Shown: in pieces, positions 24,430-37,679 of the stretch
Position numbering within the stretch: position 1 is the first letter of the stretch
Layout: the number at the start of each line of letters is the position of its first letter
Source: Thamnaconus septentrionalis
Taxonomy: Eukaryota > Chordata > Actinopteri > Tetraodontiformes > Monacanthidae
Reading direction: 5' to 3'
NCBI GenBank assembly: GCA_009823395.1
Contig: CM020501.1
Location: 25,015,861-25,079,860 of the forward strand
Length of the DNA stretch: 64,000 nucleotides
Notes under the pieces: generated by a model
Told to the model about the DNA's origin: nothing
Database searches by the model: none
The model's input: the letters and a program-made list of their open reading frames with translations, nothing else
Position numbers and translations under genes: made by a program

Positions 24430-27400
24430 GTATCTTGTGCTTTGTAAGAAGACTCAGTGTAAAACACAACTCAGGAAAAAATGTTGAGTGAAATTATGGA
24501 GCGAAATTGTGATCAAATATTCTTTCAAATCAATTTGAATCAATTAATCAATTAATAGTTGCAGCTCAAGAATGAAGATATACTTTTTTGTCTTGTTTTA
24601 AAGAAAAAGTCAAAAACTCATTGAATAAATGAGATCTGCCTCCGTTTCCTAAGAGCTGATTTGGGCAGCACAAAAGAAAAAGAAAAGAATCCTCCCCTTA
24701 TATACCCTTTAGGTTTTTCCTCTTCTGTCTGTTGCCAGCGGGAAGGTTGAGAAAAAAAATTAGCGGCTACATGTTTTGCGTTTCAGCAGCACAGGCAGGC
24801 GCAGGCACATTTTTTTGTGTTTTTTTTTTGGTCCTCCTTGGTGACTTTTGCCTTGAAAAGGAATACAGGGACAAAGAGAGCGCGCTCCTCATTAGGCGAA
24901 TACATCGGCAAATTGCAGTTGGCGCTTTTCAACTGCCATGGCGGGCATTTTTGACTGAGGCCGACTCTGCGACACGAGGGAGTGGGCCCCAGCATATTAG
25001 CGCTCGACACTGTGGAACCGGTATAAGATCGCTAACATGCCGGAGATATTTTTCAGCGAGCGATGGGAGAGATATGTCTCCTGGCTCGACGGCAACAGAG
25101 CGGAGGCCAACCGCCAGAGGTATTAACAGATGTCGGAGTCACCGCCGCGACACTTTGGAGGCTTTCATGTCTGACCCCGACAGCGAGCAAGGAAATGAGC
25201 TCTCTTGGGAGGAGGCACATCGTAGTTTGTAATTCAGCCCTGGAACTATCAAAGTATGTCCTAGTTACTGTCTACTTTTTTTTCCCCCTAAATATATTTT
25301 TACCTGTTGTCCCAAAGCGACAGAAGACTGGAAAACGTTTCCAGTAGTAGAGAACAGGGTCAAAGCTGTTGTTATTGTCTGGCTTGCGGTGTCGCTTTAA
25401 GCTGCAATTAATTAGAGCCATGACAATGAAAGCTGAAACTACAAAGAAAAAAAAATATATATACTTTTGAGTATTCCTTTTATCATGTCACCAATAGATG
25501 GTAACAGCAACATACGGCCATATACAGTACTTTGAAGAAGTGAGAAGTCTCTGCTAAAACATGATATTTCTTTACTGGTGTGTTGCCATGAAATGTCGCA
25601 ATTTTAAACGCAAATCTAAAGACAATGAAGGAGGCTTTTTAAAGCAGGCTAACATCACTGGACTGCGCTACGAGGTCGCTGGAAGAAGCAGAGGTGAACA
25701 GATCAGCAGAACAACTGACAGAGGACTTACAGAATTACTGGTAAATTTGTTTTTTGTCTTTTTTTTAACCATAATTTATGGTGATGGATCGTTAATGATA
25801 ACTGCACAGATCACCTGACCAAACATAAAAAAATTAACTAAATTTCACAAACACTAAAACCACCTCAAGCAAACGTATGAACTGTATTGCAAATTAGAGC
25901 ACGTCGTTCCGAATGATGCTGTTAGCATTCAATGCAAAAATTTAAAATGGTTTTATGAAAACGCACCACATGCTGCAGTCTGTGATCCTTCTGGACCTCA
26001 CTGGTCAGGACCTGAACTTGACTGGCAGATTCCTTTTCCTACTCTCCTCCTGCACCTTCTGTATTCTGGCGGAGGGACATATTTCTATGTTGCTACCAGG
26101 ACAACTGCAATCTGACGCAATTAGGGTCCAGAGTGTTCACATCTTCCAATCTTGATGGGCATGTTTCGCGTCATCACGTCAATATCGAGCCATCTGCGCT
26201 CGGCGGACCGGGCGCTGAGATGGAGGCAGACATAGTGGTGGCAAATGATGAGCAACATTTGGCACTAAAAGCAGTTCAATCTTGGTCAATCAGGCACTAA
26301 ATGCATTGTGTTGCTGTGTATCGCACTGAAGTGTGATTTGGAACAAAGCTATCTATGACTTGTATTTCTAGCTCTCCTTTTGTTTGGCTCATTGGACACC
26401 AGTTGAGTCAATTTAGTGGTTTGGTCCCCGCGAACTGCGACGTTCGGTGGCATGAAAGTCTCCCACTAACAACAACAACGACAACTAACTGCAAATGTTT
26501 GTTTGCAGCATTTCCATTAAAAGTTTCTGTGATTGTGCTGCAAGGCTGATTACACATTTCAGAAAGGTAGCTTCACACAGTATAAAATGAAAGTAGGATC
26601 ACACACTGCATGCAAAAAATGTGCAAAATTCAGATTATTGATATTTATGAAAATTAAGGATTGATTTCAAATAATGCCTGTTTAATCCAACACATTTTTA
26701 TTAGCATCCAAGCGGGTTTTAAATGCCCTGAAAAACATACTGTACATAAATAAGACATAACTGAAGAAAAAAAGAAGAAAAAAGGGAAAAAAAAGGAAAA
26801 AAGGAAAAAAAAGATATAACTGCTGACAAGAACCTTAAAAACACCGTAACACCAACGCCATTAAAACACAAGGGTAAAACTTGTGGTTGGAGAAGAAAAT
26901 ATATCTGCTGATACTCATTTCCTGTCAGCGAACTCACACACACACCACCCTTGATAATGAATTTAATAATGCCATCATATTATTATATCTCCTGTTTAAA
27001 CAAAGTGTGACCCGAGTCGTTTTCCGCTGCCGGCGCACCAACGAGAACTCGGAGCAGAGGAGCCGAGATCCCATTCAAATGAAATGAGAATTAACCGAGG
27101 CTGACGCTAAATGTCATTTATATGTCACACATCTTCCTGCGAGACCGCGCAGAACCTGCACTTATCTTCCTGCCGATCTATTTCTAATGGACTGGGACGG
27201 CGCTGGCGCTAGACGGATATATTCACGCCGGTCGTCCGATCTATCACGGACGGCGGTCCCCAACAAGCCGTCCTAATGGAGCCCCGGTGAAAGTGTAAGC
27301 AAAGAGAGCGCCGGCGGGGGCAAACAAGTGATCCGTCTCAGTTGTCGACGCCGGGCCCAGAACAACAGCCGTGTTTGTGGCTGTTTTGGCACCCGCTGCC

Positions 27401-27712
27401 TTGGCAACGGTCACGGCCATTAGCCGCGGAAGGGAATCTGAAACCAAATCCAATCAGATCGGGTCATTACTGGGGGATGAGTTGGGAGATGAAGTGGCGG
27501 AGGTGGGAGGGGGGGACGGAGAGGAAGTGGGGAAAGACAATCACAAAAACGACGGAGAGGAGGGGCAGAGTCGGTGCGGGAGAGAGGGATGATGGGAGAG
27601 CGAGAGGCGGGGATGACAGGCTTATGCCGACCTCAATGTCAATTAGGGCAACGTGCGCGAAACCCCGCGCGCCCCTGAGAAATGTTGTTGTGCGACAAGC
27701 GAACGCGCTCAC

Positions 27713-27752
27713 CTCGCCGTGACCCGCTTCCCCCTCTTAAAAAAGAACTCAT
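27713..27752 (-). other. Weak candidate for an alternative first coding exon
   Basis: On the minus strand an ATG at 27,752 reads MSSFLRGGSGSRR and leaves one G before the donor gtgagc. That is exactly the phase needed to join the 62-nt CH1 exon as Asp-EREDVQ. It lies in the second CpG-rich block. Human UTRN-B and brain/Purkinje DMD use such alternative first exons. Short ATG-to-donor frames of the right phase are expected by chance in 40 kb, so this is only a lead. Confidence 0.2.
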
Positions 27753-27811
27753 GCTCACACACGCGCACACAGGGCCACAGATTGATCCCGAGTCTTGGGC
27801 ATGTGTTGCGT

Positions 27812-27814
<3 letters not shown>

Positions 27815-27850
<36 letters not shown>
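27815..27850. repeat. (TG)n microsatellite
   Basis: TG dinucleotides, about 18 units. Confidence 0.95.
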
Positions 27851-27852
<2 letters not shown>

Positions 27853-28055
27853 CGCGCATCTCAAAAATAGCCCTGCCACAGATGCGCTTCAGCCCGCCCT
27901 CCAGAGCTGGCGAGCCGCAGGTGGACCGAAGTATCGCAATACATTTGCATTGTGTGTGCAGTGGTCCAGCAGGTGGACTAAATAAATAAATAAACACAAT
28001 CAATAAATAAATTCCTATATACAGAATGGGAGGTTATGTCCCGGGAGGAGGAGAG

Positions 28056-28279
28056 TAGAGCTGAAACGACTAATTGACTTGAATTGATTAACGGAATTAG
28101 TCGATTAGTTGTATTAGTCGATTGTGGTTTTTCCAAATCACAGCCTTGTTTTCCTGCTGCTAAACATCGGTTCTGCTATTGTGTTTCAGTTCAATTCGAA
28201 TAATCAATGAATATGATCAAATCGGAGAAAAATTGGATTGTTTAATCAATTACCAAAAATATTGACATCCGCAGCTCTA
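28056..28279. mobile_element. hAT-type remnant (TAGAGCTG ends)
   Basis: It begins tagagctgaaacgactaatt and ends gacatccgcagctcta, imperfect inverted ends. The interior is rich in GATTA/TAATC words (gattaacgg, ttaatcaatt), as in a widespread fish family. Related fragments sit near 24.48, 21.67 and 49.1 kb. Confidence 0.6.
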
Positions 28280-29170
28280 ATTTGAAATGGTAAGATGGAC
28301 TGACGGCACAAAGACTGATGGGATAACAGCCCATCATCACGCCATATTTTTAAAAACTAACTTACGGAGGGTCTATTAATGTTCGGCAGCATTGGACGTC
28401 AAAGAGGCAGGAAATGAGTGTTTACAGCTCAGGCTGACAGCTCCACTTCCTCATGGCGCGAGAGTGGGAGGACTCGGATCATCTCTGGCAGGGTGCGAAC
28501 AAGCCGCAAACCCTCTGACCGCCCGAGAACGCCGCCAGTCGGAGCCGCCGGGGGGCGGAATCGCACGTCTCGCAAGAAGGATACGACGGAAGCGAGTAAA
28601 AACGCGTGCGACCTCTCGAAAGAGTTCACGTTGGAGGGAAGCGGCCGTGGAAGGGGCGGGAAACGAAGAAGGGAATCGGGAATACACAAAAGGAACTGTT
28701 GGGGAGGTAAAAGGAAAAAAAAGACTGGGGAAGAAGGCAGGAAGATTAATGAAAAGTATAAAAAGAAGGAAAAGAGCGGGGGACTGCAGTAACTGCTCGG
28801 GGGATTAAAAAAAAGTGGGGGAATAAACAAAGGGGAAAGTAGAGAGAGAGTGGAGGAGGAGAAGAGAACAGCAGCGCTGTAATAAATGAGTGTGGGAGGG
28901 TAGGGGGGGTAATGGCGGGGGGAGGCGTTCGCTGATTTCCCCCCTGGCAGCTCAAAGCCTGGACCGCTGAACATCCACAGCGCCAGCGCAGAATGGAGCA
29001 TATGTGCGAAGGGAGCTGAGCGTCGGAACAACACGAGAGTCAAAAAGGAGAAAAGCGGGAGGGACTCGGAGTTCCTCGACGGCGGTGGGAGTTTTGAAAG
29101 CTGCCACCGGAGAGAAAACAAACTCCGGCTGTCGTCGAAGCCCAACGTCGGAAAAAGTCGCCGTCTTTGT

Positions 29171-29205
29171 CTGTTTGTTTGTTTGTTTGTTTGTTTGTTT
29201 GTTTG
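29171..29205. repeat. (TTTG)n microsatellite
   Basis: Tandem TTTG, about 8 units. Confidence 0.95.
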
Positions 29206-29486
29206 CCGCGTGCGCTCTGACTGTCAAGGGTTTGGGTGGAAGGAGGATCGACGGCGAGGCGGTGCTGGAACGGCGAGGTACTATTCCCTCCGGCACCGAC
29301 GCCTAATAAGTTTCTCCGGCCTGTCAGAGAACTCATCCGAAATGAGTCCATCCTTCCGATGGATGACAAGGACGGAATGTTTCTTCAAAAAAAAAAAAAA
29401 AAAAAGAGCGAAGAAAGGAAGTGGGGGGGCAGGGCCACACCTGACATACTTACAAATGACAAGCTCCTCAAGATGCCAAGACAGGT

Positions 29487-29552
29487 ATAGATAGATAGGT
29501 AGGTAGATAGATACAGGATGTATAGATAGGTAAATGTACAGACAGACAGATA
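29487..29552. repeat. GATA/GACA-type microsatellite at a LINE 3' end
   Basis: Irregular agat, aggt and agac tetramers directly abut the LINE 3' remnant at 29,555, a usual place for tail-derived microsatellites. Confidence 0.8.
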
Positions 29553-29554
29553 AG

Positions 29555-29880
29555 GTACTTTATTTATCCCGAAGGAAATTCAGTTTCTCAGCTTTGCAAT
29601 CAGTCTTCAGCAATCAGTTCATTAAAAGTGCATCAAAATTAAAATAATAATTAAAATAAAGAAGTAAAAAAAAAAAAAAAATTGAGGTGAAAAAAAATGT
29701 GACAATGGCAAGAGGTACTGAGGTTTTCAAAAAGTAAAATGCAGAATTGGAGGATGTAAAGTGCAAAGTGCACACATGTGTGGGACATCACTCCACTCCC
29801 CTCCCCGGTGTTGTTCTAAACAGCCTGATGGCTCCAGGCAGCGAGGGTCTCCTGTGGTCCGAGTGACTGATGGCCAACCA
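29555..29880 (-). mobile_element. Non-LTR retrotransposon (LINE) 3' remnant, fish L2/Rex1-like
   Basis: The segment starts gtactttatttatcccgaag, the reverse complement of the cttcgggataaataaagt 3' end common to fish LINEs. It continues to tgatggctccaggcag, which resembles the piece at 63.7 kb. Sense is on the minus strand. No intact reverse transcriptase is present. Confidence 0.6.
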
Positions 29881-30381
29881 CAAACGCAGCTAATTGTTGG
29901 AGTCATTGTATCGGTATTCCATTTTAGTTTGATCAGTTGGGTTCCGGCCCTGTACTTGCTCGGCCAAATCACAAATCGTTCAGTATCGCACACCATTAGT
30001 CAAAAACCAACGACACGGAAAACTTCAAATCTCCAAAGCAAAGCATTGTCAAATATATGAAGGCTCAAATGTCGGAATCAGACAGCAGAGGCGCTGAAGT
30101 TTGCTCGCTTTTAACAGTGAATGAAAAAAAACCTAGCTTAGACCGAGACCCTCAACGCCAGGGGTCCAGTGGAGCTACTCAGCGGTCCACAGGTCAAACT
30201 GGGTTCTTAATGGGCACCTTCGAGGTGAGAACATGTCGGCCCACCTGGCGTGCGTTCCGAGTACTGAGTGCAGAAGTGTAAGATTTGGGACGCAGTATAT
30301 AAGGCGCAGCGCCGCTGTTGACACCTGCGCTTGCATAAAGCTGTTTAAGCCCCTTTCTGCTGTCCCATCATTTACCCACGG

Positions 30382-30383
<2 letters not shown>

Positions 30384-30413
<30 letters not shown>
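30384..30413. repeat. (GT)n microsatellite
   Basis: GT dinucleotides. A short CA tract lies at 30,532-30,556. Confidence 0.95.
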
Positions 30414-30415
<2 letters not shown>

Positions 30416-31379
30416 CGCTCCACACGACACAGCTCCCACCTGTTCCAGATTAACCCAGTCGACTCCTTTTGCCAGGTAAGGATTAACCTCACTACAAACG
30501 CAGATTAAGAACACACCCTGGGCACACAGCAAACACACACACACATACACACACACTGCATAAAATGGACAAGGTGCAGGTTGCAGATATACCGCAGGTG
30601 GAAAAACGAAGTGGAAAAGTAAGACAAGCGCACGCACACTTACACAGAGTTGTGACAATCACAGTTGAAAGACTGCAGAGTGAATACCAGCAACTCTCTG
30701 TTAGCCTTGACTGCCTTTCATTGCATTTTAGTATGCAACGAAAGAGGAAAAATGATTAAAAATATAGGCAACAATACGCCACAGGTACGCAGGAATTTCC
30801 GTTGACTGAATGAAAACGAGCACGTTCCGTGCGTTCCAGGTCACTGTGGCGGTCGGAACTTTTCACGCAAATTTTCTGCGGGCCGCTTGAAGCTGACTTT
30901 CTTGACGCATACCGCAACGGCAAGGTCGGGTTTCTGAAAATGAGTGCGCGAACCGTAGGCTCCTGGAAGCTCGCAGGACTTGACTATTTTGTCTCCCTTC
31001 ACGGCCGGGCTCGGTTCATGGCAAATCATGGACGTGTCAGGTTTTGTTAGCCGCTCGCACCTCACCAGCGCAAATCCGCATTTTGATCCCTGACTGCTTT
31101 GCAGCGCGCGGTAAACAGAGGGTGGGTTCCTTGCGAGCACAACTCGGGTTTGCGCATCAAACTGGCCTCTTGGAAACACTTTAAATTGAAAGCAAAAAAG
31201 AAAAAACAAATCTTGATTCATTAGCAAGTCGTGGTTGTGAATAGAGCTTCACAAACCTTTTTATATCCAACAATGATGAATACTGCCTACTGTCTCTTTC
31301 AGCTACAATGACCTTGCTTCAGACTTGTTGCTGGCAGCTACAGTTGAATGCCCCCCCACGCCCTCCCCCCCGCTCTTTC

Positions 31380-31380
<1 letters not shown>

Positions 31381-31423
<43 letters not shown>
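31381..31423. repeat. (TAA)n microsatellite
   Basis: About 14 uninterrupted trinucleotides. Confidence 0.95.
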
Positions 31424-31425
<2 letters not shown>

Positions 31426-31725
31426 CATATTTTGTCTGTGAAGGGCATCTGTGAGGTCACAACACGTAGTCTAGCGGTTACATCATGACGAGCCAGGCAT
31501 TCTGTTTTTAGTCTATGCTTTGGCCAGGCTTGCTTGCTGACAGGCAGGAAAGTACATTTTGGCTAAGGCTATAATAAATTGAATAAAGTATTGAAAAAAC
31601 AGGGCCATGATTGGCATGACTATTGGTATGACAATAAAGTCATTAGAACAACCTAAAAAGTTACTTGAAAACAGTCCTTCGTTAAAAACATGTCCATACC
31701 ATGTGGCTATGGTCATGAATTAAAG

Positions 31726-31747
31726 GAATGAATGAATGAATGAATGG
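31726..31747. repeat. (GAAT)n microsatellite
   Basis: Tandem tetramers, 5 to 6 units. Confidence 0.9.
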
Positions 31748-34700
31748 GTGAATGGCTGGATGAATGACTAATTTTGGCATTGCATCAAGTGTTAACTCTG
31801 GTGTCAGTGTGTTAAGCCTCCTGCGATCTTTGGGCAACAGCTAAATATTTTCCAGGAATTCCAGGTTTCAATCACACTGTAGCCTCTAAGAGCCACGGGA
31901 TAAACAGCGCGCCGGGTTCGGCGGTGTATATTGCAGCGAGAGGAAACACAACTATTGACTTGTGAGGACTGTGTTGCATTGAAAGAGATAAAAAAGAGAA
32001 AGAAAGAAAGAAAACTGGGGCTGTCAGAGCTGCGGATGGGATAATTGCTTGTGCCGAAATCTTGTTGTCTGCTGACTGCACTGTGGCAGCAGATAAGCGG
32101 TTCCATAGGCTAACTCGGCTTGAAATATTGAGGATTTCAGGAACTGCCTGGGTTTGTTTTTTTTTTTTTGCAATGACAAACTCAGCTGAAAATTTGTCAA
32201 CCTATGAAATTTCTAGGATAGGTTTTTCCGCATTCAGTTTATTTTGGTTTGTTTATTTCATGCAGAGTTGTTTCTTGGCAGCCTCGAAACGATGGCTGTG
32301 AAAGGGAGTTGGAATGCCGAGATTTCAAGTCTGACACAGATCCCATCTGTGTAAGCTTGTGAGCAGACCTCCAACAGATTCCTCATTTGGAGAGGGGAAG
32401 ATATAAAAGATGTTTTTCAAGCCTTGCAAAGTGTGTCTTCTGTCCATATTGTACACGGACGGGCCAATGTATTGTATGTATTGTTTATGATCAACAAGTA
32501 TGTCCAAATGGGATGAATTATTTTGTTTTCAGCAGCAGAGGTCAGCAAAAACCCGATCCTACTTGCTGCTGATTAGGCTCCGGGTTGGGGTAATATTGGA
32601 GGTGAGGTTGGGGTAGAGGCAAAGAGCAGTGGCCAATCAGAAGCAAGCAGGGGCGACTACTGGTTTGCCTGTATCCTTAACCCTATCCCAGATGGTAACT
32701 CCATAACCTCACCCAATCAGAGGCAAGGAACAAGAAGAAATGCAGACAAAACTAAATGCGTCGCAGTTCTCGAATCCACATGTAAAAATGTCTAATGCAC
32801 GTCATGTATAACACAGGTATGAATCAAGAATTCCTGCTGATCCGTTTACCCCGGAGATTGAGTTGACAATCCCAGCAGGCAACCATGAATAATGCATGTG
32901 CACCAATTCTAATACTTCATACAAAAGTGTGTCTGGGTTCTGCGCGACTGAGCCGCGGGAATAACGAGTCCAACCTAAAGATAGACGCCAATTTAAACAA
33001 CACAAACTCTCCTAAATGCCGCTTGGCATCCGCACTCCCTCCAAACGCTTATCGATCCTGAAGTGGCCTCGGGGACGAGGGAAATAAATAGACACAATGC
33101 ATATTATTTTTGCGCACGGGCTCTTGCGGATGAAAGGGCGTGTATTTATAGTTCTGACGATTCCCGTGCCGTGTTTGGAGTACGTCGCTTGAATCTTTCC
33201 TGCTCCTTCCGACGTGAAGCGTGTGCATTTGTCAGTGCGGTTGTTTTTGGTGACGGGGAACAAAAAAATATGGAGGACAAAAAAAAAAAAGACAGACGAT
33301 ATGAAAGTGCAGCTGCCAGTGATACATCAATCCCCATATGGCAGGTACAGAGCACACAGATGCACAACTTAGGAGCGTATGAATGCAAATATGCGCAGGC
33401 TGGCTGGCACGAGCGCACGTCTGCTATTCATCACCCTCAAGATGCCGACTCCTTCCCATCAGCCCCTTGTCTCCTCCCTACACCTGCCTCCAAACCCCTC
33501 CCCTCATTCCTCAGGGAGATTAGCCGAAAAGACCAATTTGCTTCTTTATTTTTACTTGTCGAGCCTCTAATTGGCTTGGGGGGGGATCATAAGGGACTTT
33601 TTGCAAAGGTGGCGCTGAGGAAAAAGCAAAGAAAGAAAACCCCCGATCCATCCGCACCAAACAGTTGACGTGCGCAGTTTCCTCACCTGTGACTAATAAA
33701 GGTTTATTCTATTCGACGTCCCTTCTCTAATGATTACAGAGCAGAGCCGCGGCTATTGATTACTTTCGGATTCAAGACATCTATTAACAATAATACCGTT
33801 TTCGTTTCTTCGATTTAACAATCGTTTGAACCGGCGAAAACAATGTGTAAAAATAAGGAAAATTATTATTTTGTAGTATTGTTGTTCTTTGTGACACCTG
33901 CAGACACTTAGAGGTTGTTTGGCAATCAGAAATGTTTAACATTGCCAGAGGGGTGGATCCACAATGAGCGCTATTTTAAGCCTCATCAAATAATGTGTAT
34001 GTCTAATGCATCACTGCAAGAAAAACAGCAGCTCATGACAATTTCTGTTATCCATTGTTTTCTCGATTAAACGATTTGAATAGGTTAACATTAGTTGTAG
34101 ACTCTTGAGATTTCCTGCTCAGGCTCCTGGTTGATAAAAACAAGACGATTTAGGTAGATGAGATCATCAGTTTGACTTCAAGGTTAAGATTCGACTGTCT
34201 ATTTTTACTTTTTAACCCTCTCAATTCAGACATTAATACATGTCTTCAAGATTGTGAAGCATCCCACACAGTGTCACCTATTCTCTACAATTCCTTCACG
34301 GGGCCTTAAATGAATATTAATGGGCTGTGAACATCAGCCACCACAAAGGATCTAGGCTAGTTTTGAGACCGTGAATGTTTAAAACAGCGGCGTGACAACT
34401 GTTGCAGATAATGTCACATTTGGCAGACGAGATACTGTTGCTCTGTCAACGTTGTGAAAATTCAATCAATCTCCTCTTTCATGCTCCAGAAACTCAAGGT
34501 TATTTGTCAAAAGTTTCGGCGTGGGAGCGAGGGGGAAGATAAAATGTCTTTGGGAAGCAACACTGATCACCAGAGGACGAAGCCAACATATTGTGGCAGC
34601 CCCGGTGCACCGTAGCTCATACAGTGCGTTTGGTCATCTTTGCTTTGTAATTAAAAGTAATTACACACCCACCGGCCTTGGCTGTACTTTGTGTTCCGGA

Positions 34701-35006
34701 CTGTTTGGCAATCGTTATCCTGCTGGCGCATATTAATGCTGAAGCGCAGGCACCCACGGTTGGTTTGTCTGGTTTTATACGCAGCATATTAGAGTGGAGG
34801 GTGGTTGCAACTTCACAGAGTGTTTCTAAACTTTGATAATATTTGAATGTGAGAGCCAGGGTACTTCCAAATCAACTCATTATAACCAAAACAGGTAAAT
34901 ACGACTAAAAAAATAAATCCACATCTCCATGCATCCTCCCAACAGTTGGCATACAATGTATAGCAAATATGTTTTATTTTGCTCACATCCACATTCGGTT
35001 TGTGTC

Positions 35007-35029
35007 AAAAAAAAAAAAAAAAAAAAAAA
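35007..35029. repeat. Poly-A run
   Basis: 23 consecutive A on the + strand. Confidence 0.95.
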
Positions 35030-35827
35030 CTCCACATAACAAGAAGTTTTCCGACAAGCCCCTGCCCTGTCGTGTTTGATTACCGGGGCGCGAGACAAGG
35101 GGATCTCCCGTTTGCCTAATCCTACTTGTCAGTTCATACTGTGCCTGCCTGTTATTCAGAGGCATCCTCGCGCACAATGCTTGAGTTGTGTAAAATCCGG
35201 GGGGCACAAAAGAAGAGCGGGGGAGGAGGGGGGGTTGGGTGCATTTAATGTGGCAGCGGAGGAGGCTTGCGAGTCTGGTGGGTTGGTACCGACACGTGGC
35301 CCTGAAGGCCTCAACGTTGCTGCTGCAGCCAGATTTATTGCAACGTAATTACGCTGATTTTTGCCGCAAATTATAGCAGGTGGCACCCACATGTTGTAGT
35401 ACAAAAAAAAAAAAACAATAACATATGCCTGATTAATGACCCTCTCTCAGGTTTGTGAAATATGTGCGACGCATTAGAGCACTTAAATTGATAAATTGCA
35501 GCTGTTGCCCACCCCTCCCTGCTTTTAACAAATTCTCTAACACTTGATTAGCAGCCACTGGATAGGAATGCACAGGTTTTCCGGCGACAAACCCACAGAA
35601 AAGTAAATTAATCATCTTTTAGTAGTTATTATTATTGTACTGTCCGTCCTGTATAGTACTGTCCGTCATCTGTCAGTTATATTATACGTTAAAAATTGCT
35701 TTTTTCGAAATCTTACCTTGAATTTGGCCAAGATTCTCGAGAAAAAAAAAATCTGATTTGATGCCAATATGAAGGGGGAGTTTAGAGAGAAGCGCAGCGT
35801 ATGTTTTGAGGTGGAAATTGCTCTGGA

Positions 35828-35855
35828 TGGTGATGGTGGTGGTGGTGGTGGTGGG
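35828..35855. repeat. (GGT)n microsatellite
   Basis: GGT/GAT triplets, about 9 units. Confidence 0.9.
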
Positions 35856-36532
35856 GCTCTTTACCTCTCGTACAGGCAACAGGAGTTTGAACGCTGCCAC
35901 AGACCTGCAATTTGAATTTGCCTTTCTGATTAAGCGGCACCGTTCATTTGAAAGAAGCGGCAATTAGGAGTTGAGAGTGCATGAAAAATTAATTAGTGAG
36001 CTTGCAGGGGAGTCGAGCTCCATTCGGAGCCACGGAGCTAGCGCGCAGCTGTTAAAAGTGATGAACGTTTACCTCAGTCAACTAAAATGAGTTTAAAAAA
36101 TAAATAAATAAATAGAAAAACATTCGACTGACAGGGGCTGAGCCGTTGGACAGGTGTGTTACTGCTGCAGGGGGAGCATGAAGTTAAAAGTTAGGTGCTG
36201 AAAGCTACTGAGAAAGTATGTTGTCTTGTATAAGTCAAGGTACAACAACACTCATGGCATACAGTACTTTCATACAGAAATGCAGTAGACGTCAGCAACA
36301 TCATATTGTGTTGTTCACTTATCAGCCTCTTCTTCCACTGCATTTTAATTCATTGACTCTGACGGTAGAGTTAGCACGTTAGCCAGCTGGCAGATGCTAA
36401 CAGTAGCTAGAACGCTAATGCCAGTACACAACAGCAATAATGTGCTCTCAGAGAAAGCCTGCGGTTCCAAAACTTAATTTTCTTACTGTTTTCAGTACAC
36501 AGCACATATTAAAGCACATTTTTTTGAATACA

Positions 36533-36552
36533 TTTTTTTTTTTTTTTTTTTT
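36533..36552. repeat. Poly-T run
   Basis: 20 consecutive T. Confidence 0.9.
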
Positions 36553-37679
36553 ACATATTTATTGTGATCGCTAATGCACTTGGGTGCAAGGTTTTGTGTA
36601 AGTCTCCAAAGTGAATAATCTGAGAACTGTGTGACAGCAAAACATTTTAATCTATTTTTGATTTATAAAAGCTCAGTCTGCCAGTGACGTTTATGGTGCT
36701 GGGTTATTGGAAGCACTTGTTTATGATTTTAAACAATTCCCAAGACAGGCGTGAGAGTTATGGACCCCATGCACGATCCGTCGCTGTAACTATAATTTCA
36801 GCTTGGCTTTGCGGCTGTTAATTCTGCACCTGATGCTCAGCAGTGCTGTGTATATTCAACATGAAAAATAGCTGGAAGGAAATTTACTTGCTTACCTCGA
36901 CAAACCAATCTCAAACAAATCACACCAGCCCAGATGTATTTTTATGCATATTTTTTAAAATGCTTCCGCGACAGTCAAAGCATGAAGCGAGCGAAGGCAC
37001 TAGTGTTACTTCCCGTATCCAAATCTGTCACCGGTGTCCTGCGGGTCGCCCAGGTTATTCATTTATTCCCTCCCTTAATGCTGAGTCCTGTTTGAGGGAG
37101 AAGCGGGTGACTGGGGTTTTCTCGGCGGCGGGACATTACACTGATTCGATGCCATTTAACTCTGCGAGACGCGCTGCAAATCAATCCCGGCTTCCTGCCT
37201 GCTGTTCCCCAAAATGCCAGCAGTCAGGCTGCCGCTCTCTCCTGGCTCTTGGTGCTCTCCTGGCACCCGGAGTGTTGTGGAAGGACGGGGAGCGGCCGAG
37301 AACAAGACAGCCGTAATCAGCGTTGTAGTCAAGCAACACCATTTTAACATCCAACCGTGAGCTGTCGCTCTGGTACAAGCGTCTGTCCCCACTTTCACAA
37401 TCTGCTTGCAAACTCACAGTGACTTTTTTTTTTTTTGTGCAAAATTGTGTGTCAACTGGAGCTTGTGTGAACTACGCAGACAGTTTCCAAATTTCAACTG
37501 TCATCCTATTTCCACACATTTCAACCAAATATTTACTTCTTATGGCAACAATGCAAAAGTCAAAGCTAAGAATATTTGTTTGCCAACATGCTTGATTTGG
37601 CCAGCAAATGATATGAGCCACAAGTGAATAACTGCCTCTTATTGCTTCCCAGAACATAACCAAATAGCGGAATTTGGGC

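Larger units (their letters stand above)
16271..27000 (-). other. Long intron, right-adjacent part: repeats and unique sequence
   Basis: Intronic if the upstream exons at 57.65 and 61.16 kb are right. It holds two MITE copies, hAT remnants at 19.5, 21.2 and 24.1 kb, several microsatellites and the two arms of a 69-bp inverted duplication. An open 166-codon + frame at 24,732-25,232 has no recognisable domain and is treated as chance. No splice-bounded exon was recognised. Confidence 0.6.
27000..29300. promoter_or_regulatory. Second CpG-rich block inside the long intron
   Basis: CpG density rises clearly at about 27.0-27.7 kb (ggcgctggcgctagacgg, gtcgtccg) and 28.44-28.68 kb (cgccgccagtcggagccgcc) against AT-rich surroundings. 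It could be an internal promoter; human UTRN has promoter B in the equivalent intron. A weak alternative first exon lies at 27,713-27,752. The 28.43-29.15 kb part is also strongly purine-biased on the + strand, which explains its long false minus-strand frame. Confidence 0.35.

Noticed and set aside
24732..25232. 166-codon + frame with Arg-rich end
   Set aside because: No recognisable domain, no credible start and no acceptor or donor defining an exon.
28429..29145. 238-codon minus-strand frame, the longest in the window
   Set aside because: Its sequence is Phe, Leu, Pro and Ser from a pyrimidine-biased strand, with no domain, no splice context and no ATG context. The bias explains its length.
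31441..31500. tRNA-like words (agtctagcggttac) suggesting a tRNA or tRNA-derived SINE
   Set aside because: No B box at the right distance and no cloverleaf could be drawn.
33063..33668. 201-codon + frame
   Set aside because: It starts at GTG, contains a poly-Lys run and no domain, and one frame of this length is about what chance gives in 64 kb over six frames.
35715..35963. Minus-strand donor of the right phase at 35.7 kb as an alternative first exon
   Set aside because: The upstream peptide is built on a GGT microsatellite (poly-Thr) and there is no CpG or promoter-like context.
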